From the NCBI GenBank assembly GCA_028673005.1, contig CM054120.1, forward strand, positions 56,666,057 to 56,730,056: a DNA stretch of 64,000 bases. The letters are read 5' to 3'. Shown in pieces: positions 31,628 to 42,427 of the stretch (positions within the stretch are counted from its first letter, which is position 1; each line of letters opens with the position of its first letter). This stretch comes from Tanypteryx hageni (Eukaryota; Arthropoda; Insecta; Odonata; Petaluridae). The position numbers and the translations under genes were made by a program. The notes beneath the pieces are model-generated. The model saw only the letters and a list, made by a program, of their open reading frames with translations, was not told where the DNA came from and searched no databases.

Positions 31628-32446
31628 CGGAAGCCTTGGACACAGCGTATTTCGGAAAAAGGCGCACACTGATCGTTACATGCATGCTGCCTCTCATCAC
31701 CATCATCAGCAAATGGCATCAATAATCAAGACCCTGATGCACCGAGCAAAGACGATATCCGATCCAGAGTCCCTAAAAGACGAAGAATAGCATATAAGAA
31801 GTGCACACGTTAATAATGGGTACAGTCACCCATTCATCCGGCGGTATATAAAACCAAAATAAAAACATTCAGTGGAACGACCAAAACCCACATCGTATGC
31901 AAAAATTCCCTTCATCGCCAGGACAACAGAACGCAATGCCAGGATTCTTCGAAAAGAATATATCGTCGTCCGTTTTAACAGGCTAAGAAAAATAAAAGAA
32001 GAACTTCCGTCTGCGAAACATGCACTCGACCCGCAAACATCTGTAGGAGTCTACATGATTCCAAGCAGCTGCTGACACGTATATTTCGGACAAGCAAGAC
32101 GATCCATTTGCTGTTGCTTAGCCGAACATAAACGGGCCATGATGAACAAGAAATGGAGGGAGTAGGCCATAGCGGAGCACTTCACCTCCGGCCCGGGCAT
32201 AAAATCACGCTCGAAGAAACGAAATTACTAGCGAAAGAAGATCGATATTTTCCGAGGTTAATTCGCGAAGCTATTGAAATCGAAAAACATCCAGTCAATT
32301 TCAACCGGGACGACGGTTTGCACATCAGCAGAACATGGAAGCGACTCTTCCAACGGATAAGTGAAAGGGAGGAAAAATACCTTGGAGTAACCTCCAAAGA
32401 GATAGATATACCAACTCGAACGAGCCAATCAACGATGAACAACGGT
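31628..32446 (+). pseudogene. PLE-3 linker and GIY-YIG endonuclease remnant
   Basis: SLGHSVFRKKAHTDRYMHAA, HHHHQQMASIIKTLMHRAK, then PTSYAKIPFIARTTERNARI, VVRFNRLRKIKEELPSAK and GVYMIPSSC, ending in TGA at 32073-32075. Beyond the stop come VYFGQARRSIC and LAEHKRAMMNKK (GIY-YIG signature equivalents GVY and Y-F-G), then ITLEETKLLAKEDRYFPRLI and REAIEIEKHPVNFNRDDGLH. A TAG near 32164 is private. In intact PLEs this domain nicks target DNA. Confidence 0.75.
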
Positions 32447-32684
32447 TAAACTAGGAAGGCAATAGTGAATATAAAAGTCAGATACCTACCATCGGATATT
32501 ATTTCATCTCCTGAAGATGCAGACCTCAACTTTTGCGAAACGTCGAGAGCAAGAAATGCCGCCAACGCAGCGATACCTTAAAACCTCCACCAGCATTCAG
32601 CAACGCTGCGAAAGCCTTCAACTCAAATTGATATCCCTCTACGGGGAGGATATCCAGAGGAAGACAAGGAGATTCGAGCTCCCC
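32447..32684 (+). repeat. PLE pLTR between PLE-3 and PLE-4
   Basis: Single unit from AAACTAGGAAGGC to AGGAGATTCGAGC, with the GATACC/GGATAT hairpin weakened and the second hairpin (32511-32550) degraded to GCAGAC/TTTTGC, while CTGAAGA and GAAACGTC are intact. Confidence 0.75.
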
Positions 32685-33237
32685 GCAAACAGAAGTGCAA
32701 ACTTATGTCATCACTCTCCTTTCTGCAACGGTGCCGGGATACAGACACGATACCAAGTAGCGTTAAGGTGAAAAACCACATATAATCCCAGGCTGCATAG
32801 GATATTCTATATCGGACAAGCCAAGCACTTCTGAGTGAACGCATCCGCTGCACGAGATACGCGCTCCTGCAATGTGCTCATAATCTCTACCTTCTCCACC
32901 TAGAGCTCGCCTCCGTTAAGTCTCACGAAGACTGGGGGCTATATAACCATATCACCGCCAGTTCTTCAACAAAAATCTAACGGTCTTTCACGGATAAGCA
33001 AGCAAACAAATTCGAAAATCTCCGCAAGAAAAAACATCCTGATCCGACGCCGAGGCACGAAAAGACGATTTACAACCTAACGGACATCATTTTCTCCGAT
33101 GAAGCAAAATCAGTCTTAGCGAAAGTTCTGATCTTCGCCATCGCTCCCAAAAAAATATCTAAAGAACAAATTGTCGTGGGAGTAAAAGCAGCCATCTGAA
33201 ATCTGAATTCGAACCAAGCAGAAGAAAAACGCAAGAG

Positions 33238-34268
33238 GTGGCGCATATTATTCGTAAAACAAGATTACCATTCTCCAACATCTCCACAGCCGAAAGACAG
33301 GCCATCAAATATTTGAAAATCAACAAAGGTTACGTGATTTTACCGAATGATAAGGGAAATGCCACCGTAATTATCACCAAGGAGAAATACGACGAGAAGA
33401 TCCGCAATCTGTTGGACGATCCAATTTACTCCACACTCAATGAAATCGGAAAGGAAATTCCCAGAGCTGAATAAGAAACCCTCCATACCTATTGAAGACC
33501 AACGAAACATACTGCCATTCTCATTCACGCCTCAAACGACTGTATGGGTTACCAATAATATACTGGAACGACGATCACCAGAGACCCATCGTCACCGCCA
33601 TTCACTCCACAACATATCGGTTTTCAAAATACCTCGCACGCAGCTTACAGACGTACGTAGGCGGAACGGAGTCGCACGTAAAGAATTCAGCACATTTCAT
33701 AGAAAGGCTAAAGGACATGAAAGTATCGGAGAACATTATTCTAGTAGGTTTCGTCTTGACCTCATTGTTCACTAAGTTTCCCATTAATGAATTCATCGAG
33801 AACTTGAAGGAGCTTATACATCATGGACATTCGGCAGACTATCCGGATTTAACAGATTTCTGCCTCACCAACAACTACTTCTTGAGGAACGGACAGTTTT
33901 ACGATCAGAAGGAAGGAGCAGTTAAGGGCTGTCCTCTCTCCCATGTCATAACCAATCTGTATATGGAGCGTTTCGTGTATAAGGCGCTATCATCGTGTGG
34001 TCCTCGTCCTTCTTGCTGGCTGCGTTACGTTGATAACACATTTGTCATTTCGCCCCATGGGACAAATAAACTTCACGAGCTCCACCGTCTACACAACCAA
34101 GTCCAACCGGCCATCCAGTTCACCATGGTAGTCGAAGAGAACGGCACCCTACCATTTCTCGACATCATGGTGAAGAAGAAACCTGACGGAAGCCTTGGAC
34201 ACAGCGTATTTTTGAAAATGACGTACACTGATCGTTATTTGCATGCTGCCTCTCTTCACCATCCTTAG
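33238..34268 (+). pseudogene. PLE-4 reverse transcriptase, frameshifted
   Basis: Two overlapping frames (33238-33474 and 33492-34268). N-terminal part VILPNDKGNATVIITKEKY; then RLYGLPIIYWNDDHQRPIV, FVLTSLFTKFPI for motif A (the Asp is replaced: SFDVTS became GFVLTS), KGCPLSHVITNL for motif B with Gly present, WLRYVDNTFVIS for motif C and LPFLDIMVKKKPDGSLGH. The shift lies near 33440-33490. Inactive. Confidence 0.8.
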
Positions 34269-34430
34269 CAGAAGGCATCAATAATCAAGGTTCTGATTCA
34301 CGGAGCAAAGACGATATCCGAACCCGAGTTCCTTAAAGACGAAGAAGAGCATATAAGAAGTGCACTCATGAATAATGGCTACAGTCACCCATTAATCCGG
34401 CGGAATATACAACAGAAATAAAAACCTACG

Positions 34431-35006
34431 GTGGAACGACCAAAACCCACAGCCTACGCAAAAATTCCCCTCATCGCTGGGACATCAGAACGCATAGCCA
34501 GGATTCTACGAAAAGAATATATCGTCGTCCGTATTACCACGCTAAGAAAAACGAAAGTAGAACTTCCGTCTGCGAAAGATGCACTCGACCAGCTAACATA
34601 TGAAGGAGTCTACAGGATTCGATGCAGCTGCTGACACGTATACGTCGGACAATAAGGCCGATCCATTTGCTGTCGCTTAGCCGAACATGAACGGGCTATG
34701 ATGAAAAAGAAATGGACTGAGTCAGCCATAGCGGATCACTTAACCTCCGGCCCGGGACATAACATCACGCTCGAAGAAACGAAATTACTAGCGAAAGAAG
34801 ATAGATATTTTCCGAGGTTAATTCGCGAAGCTATTGAAATCGAAAAACATCCAGTCAATTTCAACCGGGACGACGGTTTGCTCATCAGGAGAACATGGAA
34901 GCGACTCTTCCAAGGGATAAGTGAAAGGGAGGAAAAATACGTTGGAGTAACCTCCAAAGATATAGATATACCAACTCGAACGAGCCAATCAACGATGGAC
35001 AACGGT
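34431..35006 (+). pseudogene. PLE-4 GIY-YIG region
   Basis: KPTAYAKIPLIAGTSERIAR, GVYRIRCSC, TGA (34632-34634), then VYVGQ and LAEHERAMMKKKWTESAIAD, ITLEETKLLAKEDRYFPRLI and RREEKYVGVTSKDID-type C-terminus. Closest to the expected domain in the downstream part; the stop at the Gly codon separates it from RT. Confidence 0.75.
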
Positions 35007-35706
35007 TAAACTAGGAAGGCACTTTGAATATAAAAGTCAGATACCTACCATCGGATATCATTTCATCTCCTGAAGATGCAGACCTCAACTTTTGCGAAAC
35101 GTCGAGAGCAAGAAATGCCGCCAACGCAGCGATACCTTAAAACTTCCACCAGCATTCAGCAACGCTGCGAAAGCCTTCAACTCAAATTGATATCCCACTA
35201 CGGGGAGGATATCCAGAGGAAGACAAGGAGATTCGAGCTTCCCCGCAAACAGAAGTGCAAACTTACGTCCGTATATGGAGCGTTTCGTGTATAAAGCCCT
35301 ATCATCGTGTGGTCCTCGTCCCTATTTCTGGCTGCGTAACGTGGATAACACATTCTTCATTTGGCCCCATGGGACAAATAAACTTCACGAGGGAGGAAAA
35401 ATACGTTGGAGTAACCTCCAAAGAGATAGATATACCAACTCGAACGAGCCAATCAACGATGGACAACGGTTAAACTAGGAAGGCACGAGTGAATATAAAA
35501 GTCAGATCCCTGCCATCGGATATCATTTCATCTCCTGAAGATGCAGACATCAACGTCTGCGAAACGTCGAGAGCAAGAAATGCCGCCAACGCAGCGATAC
35601 CCGAAAAGATCTACCAGCATTCAGCAACGCTGCGAAGCCTTCAACTCAAATTGATATCCCTCTACGGGGAGAATATCCAGAGGAAGACAAGGAGATGCGA
35701 GCTTCT
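35007..35706 (+). repeat. pLTR / mini-PLE-5 / pLTR cassette
   Basis: Two pLTR units (35007-35246 and 35471-35706) enclose only about 225 bp of PLE: a piece of RT around motif C (RPYFWLRNVDNTFFIWPHGT, 35311-35370) fused to the last 80 bp of the element (REEKYVGVTSKEID, 35394-35439). It looks like an internally deleted non-autonomous derivative. Hairpin motifs at 35070-35108 and 35534-35571. Confidence 0.8.
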
Positions 35707-36198
35707 CTGGAAAAAGAAGTGCAAACTTTTGTCATCACTCGCCTTTCTGCAACGGTGGCGGGATACAGACAATATACCAAGTAGCGTCAAGGTGAAACAC
35801 CACATATAATTCCAGGCTGCATAGGATATTCTATATCGGACAAGCAAAGCACTTCTGCGTGAACGCATTCGCTGCACGAGATACGTGCTCCTGCAATGTG
35901 CTCATAATCTCTACTATCTCCACCTAGAGCTCGCGATTGTTAAGTCTCACGAAGACTGGGGGCAGAATCACCATATCACTGCCAGTTCTTCAACAAAAAC
36001 CTAGGGGTCTTTCACGGATAAGCAAGTAAACAAATTCGAAAACCTCCGTAAGAAACAACATCCAGATCCGACGCCGAGCCACGACAAGACGATTTACAAC
36101 CTAACGGACATCATTTTCTCCGATGAAGCAAAATCAGTCTTAGCGAAAGTTTTTAACTTCACCATCGCTCCCAAAAAACACCTAAGAAAGAAATTGTC

Positions 36199-37395
36199 GT
36201 GGGAGTGAAAGCTGCCATCCGCAATCTGAATTCGAACCAAGCAGAAGAAATACGTCAACAGGTGGCGTATATTATTCGTAATGCAAGATTACAATTCTTC
36301 CACATCTCCACAGCCGAAAGACAGGCCTTCAAAGATTTGAAAAAGAAGAAAAGCATCGTGATTTTACCGGCTGATAAGGGAAATGCCAAAGTAATTATCT
36401 CCAAGTAGGACTACGACGAGATGATCCGCAATCTGCTGGACGATCCAACTTTACCCCAGGCTCAAAGGCGACCCGACGATGAAACGGAAAGGTAATTCCA
36501 ACAGCTGATAAGGAAATCCTCCCTACCTTTTGAAGACCAACGAAACCTACTTCTATCTTCATCCAGGCCTCCACGACTGTATGGGATACAAAAAATACAC
36601 AAGAACGACGATCCTCTGAGACCCATCGTCAGCGCCATCAGCACTTTAACATTACGGCTGTTAAAATAAATCTCACGCAGCTTACAGACGTAAGTAGGCG
36701 GAACGGAGTCGCACGAAAAGAATTCAGCACAATTCATAGAAAGTCTAAACGACATGAAATTATCTGAGAACGATATTCCAGTAAGCTTTGACGTGACCTC
36801 ACTATTCGAGAAGGTTCCCATTAAGGACTCCATCGAGATCTTGAAGGAGCATATACAACATGGTTTTCTGGTAGACTATCCGGATTTAACAGAATTCTGC
36901 CTCACCAACAACTACTTCCTGAGGAACGGAAATTTTTACGATCAGAATGAAGTAGCAGTTATGTGCTTTCCTCTCTCCCCCGTCATAGCCAATCTGTATA
37001 TGGAGCGTTTCGAGTCTAAGACGGTATCATCATGTTGTCCTCGTCCCTATTTCTGGCTGCGTTACGTGGATAACACATTCGTCGTTTGACACCATGGGAC
37101 AAATAAACTTCACGAGTTCCATTGTCTACACAACCAAGTCCACTCGGTCGTCAAATTCACCATGGAAGTCGAAGAGAACGACAGACTACCATTTCTCGAC
37201 GTCATGGTGAAGAAGAAACCTGATGAAAGCCTTAGACACAGCGTATTTCGGAAAAAAACGCACAATGATCGTTACATGCATACTGCCTCTCATCACCATC
37301 CTCAGCAGAAGGAATCAATAATCAAGACCCTGATGCACCGAGCAAAGACGATATCCGATCACGAGTCCCTAAAAGACGAAGAAGAGCATATATGA
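36199..37395 (+). pseudogene. PLE-6 reverse transcriptase remnant
   Basis: Pieces: 36199-36408 (AAIRNLNSNQAEEIRQQVAY, ILPADKGNAKVII, stop TAG), a frame with RLYGIQKIHKNDDPLRPIV and a stop after LLK, 36754-37089 (SFDVTSLFEKVPI, CFPLSPVIANLYMERF, WLRYVDNTFVV, stop TGA), and 37162-37395 (LPFLDVMVKKKPDESLRH, HHPQQKESIIKTLMHRAK). Motif C is Asp-Asn. Confidence 0.8.
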
Positions 37396-37404
37396 AGTGC
37401 ACAC

Positions 37405-38040
37405 GTGAATAATGGCTACAGTCACCCATTTATCCGGTGGTATATAAAACCGAAATATTACTCTTCGGTGGAACCACCAAAACCCACAGCCTACGCGAAT
37501 ATTCCCTTCATCCCCGGGACATCAGAACGAATAGCAAGGATTCTACGAAAAGAATATATCGTCGTCCGGTTTAACACGCTAAGAAAAATAAAAGAAGAAC
37601 TTCCCTCTGCGAAAGATGCACTCGACCCGCAAACATATGTAGGAGTCTACAGAATTCCAAGCAGCTGCTGACACGTATACTTCGGACAAGCATGACGATC
37701 CATTCACTGTCGCTAAGCCGAACATAAACGGGCCATGATTTACAAAAAATTGAGGGAGTCGGCCATAGCGGAGCACTTCACCTCCGGCCCGGGCATAAAA
37801 TCACGCTCGAAGAAACGAAATTACTATCGAAAGAAGATCGATATTTTCCGAGGTTAATTCGCGAAGCTATGGAAATCGAAAAACAGAGTCAATTTCAACC
37901 GAGACGACGGTTTGCACATCAGAAGAACATGGAAGCGACTTTTCCAACGGAAAAGTGAAAGGGAGGAATAATACGTTGGAGTAACCTCCAAAGAGATAGA
38001 TATACCAACTCGAACTAGCCAATCATCGTAGGGCAACGGT
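37405..38040 (+). pseudogene. PLE-6 linker and GIY-YIG region
   Basis: 37405-37671: PFIRWYIKPKYYSSVEPPKP, IPFIPGTSERIARILRKEY, GVYRIPSSC and TGA at 37669-37671. The continuation VYFGQA.RSIHCR has TAA at the next Leu (CGC TAA GCC), a change shared with PLE-7. The remaining C-terminal region is frameshifted. Confidence 0.75.
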
Positions 38041-38276
38041 AAAACTAGGAAGGCACGAGTGAATATAAAAGTCAGATCCCTACTATCGTATATCATTTCA
38101 TCTCCTGAAGATGCAGACCTCTACTTCCGCGAAACGTCGAGAGCAAGAAATGCCGCCAACGCAGTGATACACGAAAACCTCCACCAGCATTCAGCAACGC
38201 TGCGAAACTCTTCAACTCAAATTGGTATCTCTCTACGGGGAGGATATCCAGAGGAAGACAAGGATATTCGAGATTC
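38041..38276 (+). repeat. PLE pLTR between PLE-6 and PLE-7
   Basis: Single unit with CTGAAGATG (38104-38112) and GAAACGTC conserved, while the stem between them is reduced (GCAGAC/TTCCGC). Confidence 0.75.
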
Positions 38277-40497
38277 TCCGCAAACAGAAGTGCAAACCTT
38301 TGTCATCGCTCGCCTTTCTGCAACGGTGCCGGGATGCAGACACGATACCAACAAGCGTCAAGGTGAAACATCACATACAATCCCATGCTGCAAAGAAGAT
38401 TCTATATCGGGCAAGCCAAGCACTCCTGCGTGAACGCATCCGCTCGACGAGATACGCGCTCCTGCAATGTGCTCATAATCTCTACTATCTCCACCTAGAG
38501 CTCGCCTCCGTTATGTCTCACGAAGACTGGGATCAGAATGAACATATCACCGCCAGTTCTTCAACAAAAACCCAGCGGCCTTTCACGCATAAGTAAGTTA
38601 ACAAATTCGAAAATCTCCGTAAGAAACAACATCCAGATCCGACGCCGAGCCACGACAAGACGATTTACAACCTAAAGGACATCATTTTCTCCGATGAAGC
38701 AAAATCAGTCTTAGCGAAAGTTTTTAAATTTGCCATCGCTCCCAAAAAACACCTAAGGAAGAAATTGTCGTGGGAGTGAAAGCGGCCATCTGCAATCTGA
38801 ATTCGAACCAAGCAGAAGAAATACGTCAGCAGGTGGCGTATATTATTCGTAATGCAAGATTACCATTCTCCCACATCTCCACAGCCGAATAACAGGCCAT
38901 CAAAGATTTCAAAAACAACAAAAGCATCGTGATTTTACCGACTGATAAGTGAAATGCCACCGTATTTATCTCCAAGGAGGACTACGACGTGAAGATCCGC
39001 AATCTGCTGGACAATCTTACTTACTCCACACTCAAAGGCGTCCCGACGATGAAAACGGAAAGGAAATTCCGACATCTGATAAAGAAATCCTCCCTACCTT
39101 TTGAAGACCAACGAAACCTACTTCTATCTTCATCCAGGCCTCCACGACTGTATGGGATACAAAAAATACACAAGAACGACGATCCTCTGAGACCCATCGT
39201 CAGCGCCATCAGCACTTTAACATTACGGCTGTTAAAATAAATCTCACGCAGCTTACAGACGTAAGTAGGCGGAACGGAGTCACACGTAAAGAATTTAGCA
39301 CAATTCATAGAAAGTCTAAACGACATGAAATTATCTGAGAACGATATTCCAGTAAGCTTTGACGTGACCTCACTATTCGAGAAGGTTCCCATTAAGGACT
39401 CCATCGAGATCTTGAAGGAGCATATACAACATGGTTTTCTGGTAGACTATCCGGATTTAACAGAATTCTGCCTCACCAACAACTACTTCCTGAGGAACGG
39501 AAATTTTTACGATCAGAATGAAGTAGCAGTTATGTGCTTTCCTCTCTCCCCCGTCATAGCCAATCTGTATATGGAGCGTTTCGAGTCTAAGACGCTATCA
39601 TCATGTAGTTCTCGTCCTTATTTCTCGCTGCGTTACGTGGATAACACATGCGTAGTTTGGCACCATGGGACAAATAAACTTCACGAGTTCCATTGTCTAC
39701 ACAACCAAGTCCACTCGGTCGTCAAATTCATCATGGAAGTCGAAGATAACGACAGACTACCATTTCTCGACGTCATGGTGAAGAAGAAACCCGATGAAAG
39801 CCTTGGACACAGCGTATTTCGGAAAACGCCGCACACTGATCGTTTCATGTATACTGCTTCTCATCACCATCCTCAGCAGAAGGAATCAATATTCAAGACC
39901 CTGATGCACCGAGCAAAGACGATATCCGATCACGAGTCCCTAAAAGACGAAGAAGAGCATATATAAGGTGCACAAGTGAATAATGGCTACATTCACCCAT
40001 TTATCCGGCGGTATATAAAACCGAAATAAAAATCTTCGGTGGAATAATCCCTTCATCGCCGGGACATCAGAACGAATAGCCAGTATTCTAAGAAAAGAAT
40101 ATATCGTCATCCGGTTTAACATGCTAAGAATAATAAAAAAAGAACATCCCTGTGCGAAAGATGCACTCGACCCGCAAACATCTGTAGGAGTCTACAGGAT
40201 TCCAAGCAGCTGCTGGCACGTATACCTCAGACAAGCAGGACGATCCATGCACTGTCGCTAAGCCGAACATAAACGGGCTATGATGAACAAGAAATTGAGG
40301 GAGTCGGCCAGAGCGGAGCACTTCACCTCCGGCCCGGGCATAAATTCACGCTCGAAGAAAAGAAATTATTAGCGAAAGAAGATCGATATTTTCCGAGGTT
40401 AATACGCGAAGCTTTTGAAATCGAAAAACATCCAGTATATTTCAACCGGGACGACGGTTTGCACATCAGCAGAACATGGAAGCGACTCTTCCAACGG
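38277..40497 (+). mobile_element. PLE-7: Penelope-like element copy, fused to PLE-8
   Basis: N-terminal region 38281-38600 is almost identical to PLE-11 (47600-47920). The RT part is almost identical to PLE-6. It ends inside the C-terminal region at CTCTTCCAACGG (40497), where PLE-8 RT sequence follows directly without a pLTR. The codon at the GIY-YIG start is TGG (40214-40216) instead of the TGA of the other copies. A mosaic of two sub-lineages, so array members have recombined. Confidence 0.85.
38989..39966 (+). pseudogene. PLE-7 reverse transcriptase remnant
   Basis: 38989-39240: KIRNLLDNLTYSTLKGVPTM and RLYGIQKIHKNDDPLRPIV, ending with the stop after LLK. 39325-39966: SFDVTSLFEKVPIKD, VMCFPLSPVIANLYMERF, SLRYVDNTCVVWHHGT (motif C Asp-Asn) and LPFLDVMVKKKPDESLGH. 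Shares all unusual variants with PLE-6. Confidence 0.8.
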
Positions 40498-41959
40498 AAA
40501 TGCCACCGTAATTATCTCCAAGGAGGACTACCATGAGATGTTCCGCAATCTTCTGGACGATCCAATTTACTCCACACTCAAAAGCGACCCGATGATGAAA
40601 ACGGAATGGAAATTCCGAGAGCTGAATAAGAAACCCTCCATACCTATTGAAGACCAACGAAACATACTGCCATCCTCATCCAGGCCTCAAACGATTGTAT
40701 GGATTACAAAAAATACTCAAGAACGACGATCACCAGAGACTCATCGTCAGCGCCATTGACTCCCTAACATATCGGTTGTCAAATAACTCGCACGCAGCTT
40801 ACAGACGTACGTAGGCGGAACAGAGTCACAAGTAAAGATTTCAGCACATTTCAAAGGAAGGCTAAAGTACATGATAGTATCGGAGAACATTATTCAAGTA
40901 AGCTTTGTCGTGACTTCACTCTTAACTAAGTTTCCCATTAAGGAAACCATCGAGATCTTGAAGGAGCTTATACATCATGGACTTCCGGCAGACTATTCGG
41001 ATTTAACATAATTCTGCCTCACTAACAACTACTTCCTGAGGAACGGACAGTTTTACGAGCAGAAGGAAGGAGCAGTTAAGGGCTGTCCTCTCTCCCATGT
41101 CATAACCAATCTGTATATGGAATGTTTCGTGTATAAGGCGCTATAATTGTGTGGTCCTCGTCCTTCTTGCTGGTTGCGTTACGTTGATAACACATTCGTC
41201 ATTTGGCCCCATGGGACAAATGACCTTCACGAGCTCTACCGTCTACTCAACCAAGTCCAACCGGCCATCCAGTTCACCATGGTAGTCGAAGAGAACGGCA
41301 CCCTACCATTTCTCGACGTCATGGTGAAGAAGAAAACTGACGGAAGCCTTGGACATAGAGTATTTCGGAAAAAGGCGCACACTGATCGTTACTTGCATGC
41401 TTCCTCTCGTCACCATTCTTAGCAGACGGCATCAATAATCAAGACCCTGATGCACCGAGCAAAGACGATATCCGATCTTGAGTTCCTTAAAGACGAAGAA
41501 GAGCATATAGGAAGTGCAGTCATGAATAATGGCTACAGTCACCCATTCATCCGGCGATATAACCGAAAAAAAACCTACGGTGGAACGACCAAAACCCACA
41601 GCCTACGCAAAAATTCCCTTCATCGCCAAGCCATCAGAACGCATAGGCAGTATTCTACGAAAAGAATATATCGTCGTCCGTTTTAACACGCTAAGAAAAA
41701 TAAAAGAAGGACTTCCGTCTGCGAAAGATGCACTCGACCCGCTAACATCTGGAGTAGTATATAGGATTCCATGCAGCTACTGACACGTATCCGTCGGACG
41801 ATCCATTTGCTGTCGCTTAGCCGAACATAAACGGGACTTGATGAACACGAAATGGACTGAGTCGGCCATAGAGGAGCACTTCACGTCCGGCCCGGGACAT
41901 AAAATCACGCTCGAAGAAACGAAATTACTAGTGAAAGAAGATCGATATTTTCCGAGGTT
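40498..41959 (+). mobile_element. PLE-8: Penelope-like element copy lacking both ends
   Basis: Starts in RT (NATVIISKEDYHEM) after the fusion with PLE-7 and ends at DRYFPRL (41959), fused to PLE-9 RT. Sub-lineage of PLE-4 (AVKGCPLSHVITNLYME, FVYKAL). Contains 41147-41422 (WLRYVDNTFVIWPHGTNDL, LPFLDVMVKKKTDGSLGH) and 41529-41783 (AYAKIPFIAKPSERIGSILR, GVVYRIPCSY, TGA at 41781-41783). Confidence 0.8.
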
Positions 41960-42427
41960 AAGCTTTGGCGTGACTTCACTCTTCACTAAGGTTCCCCTTA
42001 AGGACTCCATCGAGATATTGAAGGAGCTTATACATCATGGACTTCTGGTAGATTTAACAGAATTCTGCCTCACCAACAACTACTTCCTGAGGAACGGAAA
42101 GTTTTACGATCAGAATGAAGTAGCAGTTATGTGCTCTCCTCTCTCACCCGTCATAGCCAATCTGTATATGGAGCGTTTCGAGTCTAAGACGCTATCATCA
42201 TGTGGTCCTCGTCCCTTTTTTCTGGCTGAGTTCCGTGGATAACACGTTCGTCATTTGGCCCCATGGGACAAATAAACTTCACGAGTTCCATTGTCTACAC
42301 AACCAAGTCCACCCGGCCATCAAATTCACCATGGAAGTCGAAGAGAACGGCACCCTACCATTTCTCGACGTCACGTTGAAGAAGGAAACTGACGGAAGCC
42401 TTGGAATATGCGTATTTCGGAAAGCAG
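41960..42427 (+). mobile_element. PLE-9: RT-only Penelope fragment
   Basis: About 470 bp, RT motif A to the post-palm region: SFGVTSLFTKVPLKD (Asp of motif A is Gly), VMCSPLSPVIANLYMERF, a one-base shift before SSVDNTFVIWPHGTNKL, LPFLDVTLKKETDGSLG, ending VFRKAG, where it is fused to the N-terminal region of PLE-10 (42428). Both ends are direct fusions with neighbouring copies. Confidence 0.8.

Larger units (their letters stand above)
29920..32446 (+). mobile_element. PLE-3: most complete Penelope-like element copy
   Basis: Begins in the pLTR where J2-B ended and runs through the N-terminal region, RT and GIY-YIG part to the next pLTR at about 32447. Its coding parts are the longest in the array. 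Same strand as all neighbours; start of the head-to-tail PLE array. Confidence 0.88.
32685..35006 (+). mobile_element. PLE-4: Penelope-like element copy
   Basis: Complete in length: N-terminal region (stops), RT (33238-34268), linker and GIY-YIG part (34431-35009). It belongs to the same sub-lineage as PLE-8, sharing AVKGCPLSHVITNLYMERF and FVYKALSSCG. TGA at 34632-34634 after RIRCSC. Confidence 0.85.
35707..38040 (+). mobile_element. PLE-6: Penelope-like element copy
   Basis: Full-length layout with many stops. From about 36420 to 37400 it is nearly the same as PLE-7 (39000-39960), including the unusual variants FEKVP in motif A, VMCFPLSPV in motif B and a shared TAA followed by ISRSLQT. 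N-terminal part 35707-36400 has LAFLQRWRDTDNIPSSVKV and ILPADKGNAKVIISK. Confidence 0.85.

Noticed and set aside
32182..32442. Minus-strand frames (also 34736-35002 and the 30940-31236 type) repeated in PLE copies
   Set aside because: Shadows of conserved plus-strand PLE coding sequence.
35007..38276. Repeats with regular spacing, considered as a CRISPR array
   Set aside because: Units are 240-bp pLTRs separated by kilobases of retroelement in a eukaryotic locus; no CRISPR geometry.
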